Part shown: piece by piece, positions 55,178-64,000 of the stretch
Position numbering within the stretch: position 1 is the first letter of the stretch
Layout of the letters: each line of letters opens with the position of its first letter
Assembly (NCBI RefSeq): GCF_011386835.1
Contig: NC_088799.1
Span: 76,093,302-76,157,301 of the forward strand
Direction of reading: 5' to 3'
Length of the DNA: 64,000 nucleotides
From: Chrysemys picta bellii
Lineage: Eukaryota > Chordata > Testudines > Emydidae
Made by a program: the position numbers and the translations under genes
Notes under the pieces: generated by a model
What the model saw: the letters and a program-made list of their open reading frames with translations, nothing else
Told to the model about the DNA's origin: nothing
Databases searched by the model: none

Positions 55178-57023
55178 TCTCCCCTATCTAAAACTGGGGA
55201 ACTCCCTACCATCAGCACTAGCAAACCCCTCCCTCGTACGCGCCCCTGTGGAACTGTTTGTGAATGGGGCTAGGGGGGTGGGGTGGGGTGTAATGTGGAA
55301 GTGAAGAGCCTAAATACCTTTTTGGATCTGAGGCTGCATCCCTGCCCATTCTGGGATGCGTACACACTCTCCCGCCTTCCTGTGGATAAGGGGAGGGACC
55401 AGCTTCACCACCCACCTCACAACTGCAGATGCAGAGGTAGGTAGTCAGACAATGAACCCTGAAGCCAGGGGGGAGGTTAGGCAGTCAAGACTCCTCCCAG
55501 AAGACTCTGAGGTAAGAGAGGGAGCTAGGGTTTGGTGTCAGGGGATGGGCAAAGAGAGGGCAAAAGGTACGTGAGGCATTGGAAGGCAAAAAGAGGTCAG
55601 AGGTATGGAGAGTGGGGCACATGAATAGTTACAGAACCAGTTGGGTAACAGAAGCTGCTTGCAGGCTCTGAGATCAAAGGATTCTCTACTTTACTAGTGT
55701 CAGCCCTTTCTTTACCCTGCTAGGAGGTGGAGCTCTGTGTTGAGTGTCTATCAGCCTATGTAGCAGCTGTGGGTGACTCTCCAAGAGGTGAGTGAGTGGG
55801 AAGGGATAGCCAATCAGAGGGAATTTTCCTTAATTAGTCGGGGGAAAACCTAGGGTTGGCAGGGTTATTATTTAACTAAACTACTACACTAGTTTATACA
55901 TATCTTCTCTCCATTTTATGCTGACAAATTATAAATTTCCCTTTCCTCTAAGTGTTGTGGTGAACTGTGCCTTCAATATGCTTGCAAGTGGTTAGCAGCA
56001 GGAGGTACAGCCTTCCTGGATTCAATTGTGGTCCATGCAATGTAAGTTGTGACTATACTGAAATAAAGGCCTATTGTTTGGAAAATCCTTCTAGGGGTTA
56101 CAGTTACCTCTGTGTCTGTAAGGGACTGCACCAAATGAGACAGCATACACACCACTTTTGCTGGTCTTGTTCGTGATCGCACTATTTATAGTGGAATTAA
56201 AAGGAAATATGTTTGTTTGTATTATTCTTTTAACCTTATAAAACACAATATTTAGAAAGGGCTTTTAAAATAAGGTGAAATTTTGCCAGAAATGAGTTTA
56301 TAATGATGTTTTAAAATGTTGTTAGAATGCAGGTGTTTTTAACATTGTCACCCTCACTGCATGAATGACCCTAATCATTTAGAAGTGACTGTTCATCAGA
56401 TCAATCATATGTGCATGAAACATTTCATAAGTAGGTCTTGTTAGTATATGACTCTGAAGAGCAGTAAAGGGCTATCATGACCAAATCTGTGTTAAGTAGC
56501 TGTTTACAGTAGTGTATTGTCCTAAGACAATGAATATAATACATGATAATATTTAGCATTTATATAGTTCTTTTAATCTTCTATCGCACATTACAAACAT
56601 TACCAAGGTAATCTACATAACCTCCTGGGTAGTACATTTTTAAAGTTTCTAATTAGAGATTCATTGCAGAGTCTATTGTAACTCCAAAGGAATAATTGTG
56701 TAATTAGTAAGCTTTTCAAAATGTTTAGAACTTTTTTTTGCCATTTTTTTTTAAAGAATACCTTAAGTCTTTCAAGAGGGAGGAAAAAATCCTAAGGCTG
56801 AAAATATCAAATGGATGCTCAAGTGTTAGCTTATACCATCATGCTTTTTATTTTCTAGAATTTTTGGCATAAAGTGGCAAACTCAGAACACTGTTTTTAA
56901 GAAATCAATACACAACCTCCCCTTAATAATAATTGCAATGTTATTAATATACCAAGAAAGGTGCTTATCTATACCCCCAGTTGTTTGTCTTTGAATTTTA
57001 TATAGCTTTCTGTTAGGGGAGAC
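55178..57023. other. Non-coding stretch with a possible LTR or exon
   Basis: The first part (to about 55,820) is G-rich with no bounded repeat. A GCCAATCAGAGG string at about 55,810 and AATAAAGG at about 56,061 suggest an old LTR, though TG...CA ends were not found. From 56,200 onward the sequence is AT-rich and anonymous. Confidence 0.45.
55953..56041 (+). other. Possible 89-nt exon or LTR-internal segment
   Basis: TTTCCCTTTCCTCTAAG gives a polypyrimidine tract and 3' splice site ending at 55,952, and AAT followed by GTAAGT gives a 5' splice site at 56,042. One frame is open throughout and would include CKWLAAGGTAFLDSIVVHA; the other two have stops. An AATAAA about 20 bases downstream of the putative splice site argues instead for the R region of an LTR. 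No family recognised. Confidence 0.2.
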
Positions 57024-57200
57024 ACATAGATTAGGGCTGGGAGTAAGGAATTTCTCAGTTCTAATCCTGACTCTGGGTACCTGTGACTTCAGACCACATA
57101 AACTCCCTGCCTCAGTATGCCTAACTGCAAGATGAGATAATACAGTATGTGCATCATAGGGAAGTAAAATACCTTAAACACTGAAAGTACCTTTCTTATT
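57024..57200 (+). mobile_element. MIR-like CORE-SINE fragment
   Basis: In order: GATTAGGGCTGGGAGTAAGG, CAGTTCTAATCCTGACTCTG, CTGTGACTTC, AACTCCCTGCCTCAGTATGC and CTGCAAGATGAGATAATACA. These match the remembered MIR consensus (GGGCTGGGAGTCAGGA, CTCTGCCACTGACTTGCTGTG, CTCTGTGCCTCAGTTTCC, TAAAATGGGGATAAT). It is strongly diverged, as expected of an ancient SINE. Confidence 0.75.
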
Positions 57201-57394
57201 AGGGAAGGAAAATGAAACTCTACATCACCTATAATGTTTTTAAAATATTTTGTTATAAACCAGTTTAATTAGACTATTTGTAACCAAATTAGCTAAAAAA
57301 CAGAGGAATAGTTTCTTCAGATTCTCAGATTTTCAAACAGTGGGAAGCTTTTGCAATGGGACATAATGCACTGTAGTATATCTCTTTATTGTAT

Positions 57395-57546
57395 AAAGAA
57401 CAGGAGTACTTCGGATGCATACAGAAGAAGTGGGCTGTAGTCCCCGAAAGCTTATGCTCTAATAAATTTGTTAGTCTCTAAGGTGCCACAAGTACTCCTG
57501 TTCTTTTTGCGGATACAGACTAACACGGCTGCTACTCTGAAACCTG
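57395..57546 (+). mobile_element. Short Penelope-type insertion with 12-bp target duplication and inverted 5' tip
   Basis: The 12-mer TCTTTATTGTAT is repeated exactly at 57,383-57,394 and 57,547-57,558 and brackets a 152-bp insertion. Its first 16 bases (AAAGAACAGGAGTACT) are the exact reverse complement of an internal segment (57,491-57,506), i.e. a small inverted piece at the 5' junction. Then follow CAGAAGAAG, a GGG-CTGTAG-TCCC hairpin and CGAAAGCTT, the same arrangement as the hammerhead-like fold at the end of the PLE at 19,894, and the tail GACTAACACGGCTGCTACTC. Severely 5'-truncated copy; class inferred from the shared fold. Confidence 0.75.
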
Positions 57547-57632
57547 TCTTTATTGTATATTCTGTTGTCTACAAAACATTTATGGAGGGGATTATATTTA
57601 CAATAAGCAAAGGTGACCAGAAGTGGCACAGC

Positions 57633-57655
57633 AAAAAAAAAAAAAAAAAAAAAAA
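57633..57655. repeat. Poly(A) run
   Basis: Twenty-three consecutive A residues, about 75 bp after the Penelope-type insertion but outside its target duplication. Confidence 0.95.
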
Positions 57656-58383
57656 GAAGTAGTTTTAATTTTTTTTTTAAAAAAGAAACATTATGACACG
57701 TTATTTCAATAAATATTGAATATATTTTAAATCTATTTAAAAAAAATCTGCAACTGCACGCCTGATATAAATGTGTTTAAAAAAAAAAAAAAACACCAAA
57801 TACCCAGATCTGTAAAAATGTATGGACAAGTCTTGCCTAGTAGTTTAACTTATTGTGCACTGGAGCGGTGCTCAGTATACCTGGGTCACACAAAGATAGC
57901 TTTATGTCACCCTAACCTCTCAATCCTGGGGCCAGTTTGGTCCCCAATTTGGCAAAATGCCCATTTCAAGTGTTTTATTAGATAATCATTAAGACTGAAT
58001 GGGATATTGGAAGGGTCTACTTAAAATGATATTGCCTAATATTCATACACGTTAGTGAAAACAAGGTAGAAGCCATAGCTACTAGACTCAAACAGGCTTT
58101 TACTATCGTGTTTGATCTGGGCTGATGTAATAGTAGCATCCTTATGGAAACCTTAAGTACCAACATGCACACGTTATATCTACAGGCTCTGCGGTAACAC
58201 CAAGACATGGAATTTTGGGATTGATGACCCTGAGGCTTGGTACCAAGGAGGCAGACTGATCTCACAGTAGGAGGCATTCTTTTGTGATGATAGCGGAAGA
58301 TTTTGTCACGCTGCAGGTAATATTTCAAATACAATTTGTGCACACCACGTGATGATTTTCATATATTGTTTGTTTATCTTGCA

Positions 58384-58450
58384 TCCAAATTACAGTTGGT
58401 GCTTTACAGACATAAAAGAAGAAAAAGCCCCTGACCCAAAGATCTTACAG
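58384..58450 (+). repeat. Ancient amniote repeat fragment
   Basis: GGTGCTTTACAGACATAAAA followed by CCCCTGACCCAAAGATCTTACAG resembles the remembered string GTGCTGTACAAACACA...GTCCCTGCCCCAAAGAGCTTACA common in amniote genomes. Confidence 0.5.
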
Positions 58451-59479
58451 TATATTAAATAAAAAGGGGTGGGGGACTGGAAGTGGCAGGAGGGAAGAAG
58501 GAATAAAAAATAAAAGCAATATAGCTCTGTATGTCTTTTAATGTTATGGTTTTGCTGAATTTATGTTTTGGCCTTTTTTATTATTTTTAAAATGTAAAGA
58601 ATGGACAAAATAAAATGCCTTTTTCTGACATATTTACGCTTATAATTTAAACTGCCCAACCTATCCCTTTTATAGTTTACATTTTTGTTTTTACATATCC
58701 TTCCTTTATTTACATATCCTTATTTCACACTAATGTCTTTGACATCATGTAATGCTTTTTGTTAAGTATGGGTATCCTGTACGCATGTCTGATCATAATC
58801 AGTTATTCCAGTTAGAGAGAATGAGGCAAGGAACAATCAGATTCTAAAAAGAATTGCATCCCAACTAACACATTTTTTTTTCTAGGATCTAACTGCCTAT
58901 ATATTCAGTTGAACAGAACTTGTAATGTTATTTTCAATAGTGTTACAAGTACCAGTGACTACCAGTATTATTGGCTAGGCTATCCCTTATCCTTACCCCA
59001 GTGTATGGTCCATGAATAGTCTCCAGATGCATATTGGTAGTTCTGCTGATGTCAGTTTACAGGTAAAAATTCACAGATGACTAAAACCATAAAAGGACTT
59101 TGAGTGCTATGAGGCTGCTGCTAAGTCCTGCTTCCTGGAAAGCTGGAGTTCTAAAGGACTGGCCACTAGCAAGTGGCTTCACGAGACTGGGGAGTGGAGA
59201 GACTGTTGGGGCCTGGCGTCCCTGCAGGAGACCAGTGGAGAATGGTTAATATGCCTTAGAGTTTTCTCCTGCGCATATTATTCCTTCAGTAGCTTTTTCT
59301 GAGTCTTTCTACCTGCCAGAGAGCTGGGATCTTAAAGGGATCTGATGCCCTACAGTAGGTTGCTCATGCTTCTCTTGCAGCAGCTCAACATTATCTGACT
59401 ATTTGTGTTGATCTCCAGTTCTGTTTTGTATTTTCTCTCTATTGTGATAGTTTGCCAATATCTACTTATTTAGCATTTG

Positions 59480-59590
59480 TGGTTGTGCATGCAGGCCAAC
59501 CAAGTCAGGACCCCGTTGTGCTAAGTGCAGTACAAACAGAACTAAAAAAAGACAGTTCCTTACCCAGAGAGCTTCTAGTTCTAATTATAA
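59480..59590 (+). repeat. Ancient amniote repeat fragment, same class
   Basis: GTCAGGACCCCGTTGTGCTA, AGTGCAGTACAAACAGAACT and GACAGTTCCTTACCCAGAGA occur in the same order as the class above (GGACCCCATTGTGCTAGGTG, TGTACAAACACAGAAC, GGTCCCTGCCCCAAAGAG). Confidence 0.65.
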
Positions 59591-62500
59591 CATTACGTGG
59601 ACATGGAGACTTACATTTGGAACACCTGCTGGACTCCAGACACAGATTCTCTACACATCATATCATTTAGTATGTGGTTTTTAAAAAATATATTTTTTTC
59701 CAATATGCACTGAAGTCAGAAACAATGAAGACTGGCATTTATTTATTTCACTTACATATTGTTTCATTTGATTTCACATAAATTGGGGAAAAACAGACTG
59801 CACCAGAGAGCTGACAGAGAACATACAGAAAGGAAAGGAAAAAAGAGCTGCAATTTCAGTTTCATCTTCCTAGCATATCAAAACAGGGTCTGTACTGCAG
59901 CATTAGAGATAAAGAGTAAAAAACTACAAGATAAAGTATTATAGTATGTATGTGTACTGAAGATGGGTGAACAGCATGGAGCAAATACAAACCCACTTGG
60001 ACCAGCACTGTTTGTAGTAACAGAATGAAAATCCAGCTTCTTGGTTTTGAGTTTGGCATATTCAAACAGTGTGGCAGCATCACAACACATCAAAGGGGTT
60101 TCTATATCTCAGCACCAAGTCAAAAAGTTCCTGTTTTGGGAAACCAAAATTGTAAGGCTCTGTAGCAAGTTATTAATACAGGCAAGATTATGAAAATGAA
60201 ATGTTGTCACGCCCATGCTACTATGGCTGGGCTATTATCTGTGTTAAGCCTCTGAGCATGCCCAGTGTAAATTAGATTTGTTATAGGATTTTTGTAGAAC
60301 CCTGCATAGACACAGACCGAGTTGAGTGCTCATGCATTTAGTAAGTGTTTGGACCTCCTCGCCATCCAGCCTGCCTCCTGAGTGCTTATTCAACATTTAT
60401 ACTGTGTCAGCAGTTATATCAAATCAAAGGTGGAGTAGTTACTTACTTCAAGTTTACTAGCTTTGCAAGGAAACTTTGGAGAAAAAAATAATATACATTT
60501 AAACAGCCAGTTTGATATTTTCCCCATTGCCAAGGAAACTGCAGAGAAAGGACTTTAAGTTCAAGGCAATAATATTTTTTCATGCAGTGAAGTGAGCAAT
60601 TTTGCAGCTATCGATTGTTTTTACATGAAGCTTTTAGATAGTTGCTCCCATACTTTCCATATGTTTTCTCACTTACATAGACAGTTCCATAGAGTAATTT
60701 CATACATATCCTCTAAAGTGCTGTACACTTGGAAGCCATCCATGGGGTACAGGGAAAAAGAGAAGCCAACCATTTCCCCATACAATGACTGTTCTATTCT
60801 GTCACCTGAAGTCCATTCTGAGCTTCTCTGGGCTATCTTTGCAACACGATGACATCTGCATGTTGTCCAGTTATACCAGAAGAATGGTAGGAGACACTGG
60901 ATGTGGTTTAATTAGGCTGCAACTTTATTATTAAGTGCCTGGGAGTATCGGCATATAAAAGTGTACAGTGCAGGTAACTCCATGATTATTTCAATATCTA
61001 CCTGGCTCGAATCGATATAATCTCCCCTCTCTTCTGGTCACCTGCCTCTGCAGCGACTGTCTGTCTCTCTCTGCCCTTAAAGAGGTATACCCCTTCCACT
61101 GGAAAGCCAGACTGTGCCCCCATCCCCTGCTTAAGGTGCGGTTATTTGCCAAACTTTGTGGTTTAGTCCTAAATTAGAACCAAAAGCCTCTTGTTTAGCA
61201 TTGCTACTAGTCACAATTCCTACTATAGTTTAAGAAAGCTGTTTAAGCCCCAGCCATTTTTTTTAAACTAAAGTAACATCATTAACTTACAACAGGTGAT
61301 TTTCCACAATACCACAGTCTTAAATAACCCATTTTTCTTCATCCATTTCAACAATATTCACCTCTAGTTGCAGGTATTCCACAGAGTAATGAGCAAAATA
61401 TTTCTTTAGCTATATTTGTGTGTATATGAAATGAGAATGGTTGTGTGATTTTAGCAATAGGAAGAATAACCTAAGTACTGATTTGGTTATCTAAATACTG
61501 ATGATCTGCCATAGAATATATCAATGACTCCATCCCACCCAAATATGAAAGCATCACTTTGCTGTTCATATATCTAATAGTGTTTGTTGGTGAAAAGACT
61601 GTTATGAAGTAATGAATCTGATTAATTATGTCATCTATCAGAATTTTGTCTCTGTGTGTATAAATACATACACATATGTATGCTACACCCTGTACAGGTC
61701 TGTTTCAAATTTTGTAAATAGCGTTTAAGGCTAAGTTACAGATACTTCTATTTATATTTAAAAGTGGCTATGTCATCTGAATAATGTTCACATTCTCTCT
61801 CTCTCCTCTTGCCTCCGATTTTACTTATGTAGAAATAGAAAGAAATCTGACCCAATATAGTTCATGAGTAAATAGCTAACTTGTAGAGATACAAGATTTT
61901 CTAAAAAGTCATTTTAGAAAAGAATATGCTATTTAAAAGGTCAAATTAAATAAGACACTGTTAGGACTAATTTGCTTCTTTTCCTAGGATTTATAAATCA
62001 ACATCTCATAGCTGTGAATTATGGAATATGTAACTGAGTCAATTTTTTCAGCCTGGCCTTAGCTGGGTCTCATCTTTATGGTCACAGATAATTATAGGTG
62101 TAATTTTACACCCTCAATTATTTGCAACTGAATGAAGGCCAGTGTCTGAAAATATAACCCATAATAGCTTCCGCTGTCATTGCCTCCATGCAGGTTTAAT
62201 ACGTTGTTTAAAAAGAACAAAATGTGAACTTCCTTGCCTTCTCCAAAATACAAAGAAATAGTTTAATATTAAAATCAACCTGAGTTAATTAAAATATCTG
62301 CACAGTATATCAAAGCCAAAGTACCAGTCTGTTCATAACACTATTTCCACATTAGCAGAAACAAGCAAAGTTTTTCATTATCTGACTGAGAATAAAGAAT
62401 TAGATTAGTAATTTTCTCTCTTCATCATTATCTCAGCCCTGCTGCACAAAGCTGTTGTAACCCAGATGGAATGATTCTTGTCACAATATTATGCCAGTGA

Positions 62501-62888
62501 GTTGCTCTCATTTAGTCATAAATTTAAAGTCATTATTGAGCAAATGAGATTGGTTTGTCTATATGACGAATACCAATCTGTAGATAATTTCTCTCTTCGT
62601 CAAAACAAATATAAAAAGCTTTCTATAGACTCACTTCTTTCAAGTAGATTTTCCAACAGTGATACCCAGGCACTGATTTACAAAACAAATATCTTTTAAA
62701 AAAAAATGGAAACCAGCATTCAGATTACTTCAAGATTTTATGTTGTGTTAATCTCCTTCCTCAACTCCATCCCTTTTTTTTCTAACTCTTTCTCAGTAGG
62801 TCACACTTAGCTTATTACATCTTTCTTAAATCTATATGTTACTATTCATGAAAGAATGAGACATAATGCATTTTTGTACTTCACTTAG

Positions 62889-63191
62889 GCTCTGATCCTG
62901 TAAGGTGTGCCACATTGAGCCCCTCGACTACAGGCATCCAGTTTGCGGTGAGTGCAGGAGTGGGGAGTTAGACCACCCCGATCCAGCAAAGCACTTAAGC
63001 ATGTCCTGAGTAGCCTCACTGACATCAATAGGACTATACACGGGCTTAATATTATACATGTGCCTAAGTGCTCTGCTGAATAGCTTAGATATGAAGGTGG
63101 CAGGTGCCTTAAAAATACCAAGCTAAATCATCAACTGGTGTAAATTACTTCAGTGGAGCTATGTAGATTTACACTAGCTGAGGATCTGGTC
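62889..63191. repeat. Old palindromic repeat region
   Basis: Contains GATCCAGCAAAGCACTTAAG, GACATCAATAGGACTA, CATGTGCCTAAGTGCTCTGC and CTTCAGTGGAGCTATG, with inverted relations between the first and third (AGCACTTAAGCATG versus CATGTGCCTAAGTGCT). Probably one or two ancient MITEs of the class at 28,905 and 36,842. Confidence 0.55.
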
Positions 63192-63230
63192 AACTGTCTC
63201 TTATTTGTGACTATAGTGCTGTATAAATCT

Positions 63231-63249
63231 ATTATTATTATTATTATTA
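63231..63249. repeat. (ATT)n microsatellite
   Basis: About six ATT units following GTGCTGTATAAATCT, the usual 3' end context of an ancient amniote repeat. Confidence 0.85.
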
Positions 63250-63315
63250 ATTTTTAGTCATTTAAGTTGCCCAGAGGCATTCTAAATTGGTAGTGAAAAT
63301 GTGTTTAATATCCAT

Positions 63316-63412
63316 GGCCCAGATTCTGCCATGCTTACTTACACTAAGCAGTATCTTATTCCATGAGTAGTTCCACTGAAATCAATCTGAGTAAGGTTGG
63401 GATAATCAGGCC
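63316..63412. repeat. Old MITE-like repeat, GGCCCAGATTCTGCC ends
   Basis: GGCCCAGATTCTGCC at the left and GGGATAATCAGGCC at the right are inverted at most positions, with TTACACTAAG and CCACTGAAATCAATCTGAGT inside. It fits a widespread amniote palindromic repeat with GGCCTGATTCTCC ends. No target duplication was confirmed. Confidence 0.55.
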
Positions 63413-64000
63413 ATCAGTTGATACTATTTCTCTGTGTTCTTACACCTAACCATGTGAGTAAAGGGAGCAGAATTTGGCTCACAAAAGTAGAACAGTCTAA
63501 TTCTAAAACAAAGGATTGGCAAGATTCTTAAGAAGTTTTGCCTCAAAGTGGCTTGAGTCTAGAAACATGTTCCCAAGGGCGTTGTGTGCCCCCAATACAC
63601 AAACTGAACCTTAATAATTCATTTGAATGCTGTAGCAAATTTAATTTTTTTAGGTATTCAATTTAAAGATCTGTCAGATTTTTAGACCTACAATTTCGCT
63701 TCAAGTTTGTTGGCTGTAATTTTTTCATTAATTATTGACTATTAACTGTTTTTATCAATGTAAGTATAGATTAAATGTTACCACTTTTTAAAACCCAGAA
63801 ATCCCTAACCCATGCATGCAAAAAAGCTCAATTAGCAAAGTAGTAGAACAGCCATATCAAGAAGTGATACCTAGAAAAATGGCCACATGTCTTGGGGTAT
63901 TAATATTTGCATTTAGAGCTGCTGCTAGTTGTTAGAAGTTTTCAAATAGAAATTTGTATTTGTTTTTGTTTTTGTAATGTTAAATAACTGTCACGGTGTT
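63413..64000. other. Anonymous AT-rich non-coding stretch
   Basis: No gene or repeat recognised up to the end of the window. Confidence 0.6.

Larger units (their letters stand above)
57660..62880. other. Repeat-poor AT-rich non-coding stretch
   Basis: No gene seen. Frames of 60-108 codons (for example 58,017-58,343 on - and 60,592-60,852 on +) have no domains. Two ancient repeat fragments are listed separately. A patch at 60,880-61,130 is less AT-rich but has no defined ends. Confidence 0.55.

Noticed and set aside
55429..55511. Segment between CTGCAG and GTAAGA with one open frame
   Set aside because: The polypyrimidine tract is weak, the region is G-rich repeat-like, and no family is recognisable.
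60200..60412. Possible LTR (TGTCACGCCC near 60,207 and GCTTATTCAACA near 60,384)
   Set aside because: No inverted tips, target duplication or matched TATA/AATAAA pair could be found.

Overview
The window reads as vertebrate nuclear DNA, most likely from a turtle, and no host protein-coding gene is visible in it. Long open frames are rare and none is convincing. The sequence is AT-rich, with many CA/GT and A/T microsatellites and a dense layer of transposable elements: a CR1 LINE 3' end, Penelope-like elements, a two-gene PIF/Harbinger element, many non-autonomous hAT elements and solo LTRs. The turtle assignment is an inference from remembered repeat families; a crocodilian or another sauropsid is not excluded.

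Layout. 1-10.6 kb: mostly anonymous intergenic or intronic sequence with hAT elements at 3.3-4.0 and 8.0-8.2 kb, a decayed hAT carrying a hAT C-terminal dimerisation remnant (6.8-7.3 kb), and a near-perfect 49-bp inverted repeat beside a (GT)18 tract (6.26-6.46 kb). 10.7-15.4 kb: a GC-rich pile-up of hAT elements, apparently including one decayed host hAT (11,612-15,376) with at least three later insertions. 16.1-20.0 kb: a Penelope-like retroelement with RT, GIY-YIG endonuclease and 3' remnants, split by an inverted hAT and by an LTR-like segment, and ending in a hammerhead-ribozyme-like fold. 22.1-22.9 kb: a solo LTR. 24.15-28.4 kb: a PIF/Harbinger element with a dead MYB-like gene on + and a dead transposase on -, the latter split by a hAT. 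30.8-32.9 kb: an LTR-like segment, a palindromic hAT, and a CR1 3' end carrying a small MITE. 35.5-42.1 kb: a hAT MITE, a solo LTR, more hAT elements and a Tc1/mariner-type MITE nested in a hAT. 42.3-53.0 kb: a long repeat-poor, AT-rich stretch. 53.0-64 kb: three hAT elements, a MIR-like SINE, a 152-bp Penelope-type insertion with a 12-bp target duplication, and old diffuse repeats.

There is no operon or pathway. The informative content is the record of transposition. At least sixteen insertions can be bounded by target-site duplications read directly from the sequence: mostly 8 bp for hAT, 5 bp for the LTRs, TA for the mariner-type MITE and 12 bp for the Penelope-type copy. The nesting order gives relative ages. 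Two short stretches (9,263-9,330 and 55,953-56,041) have splice-site-flanked open frames and are the only candidates for host exons; both are weak.
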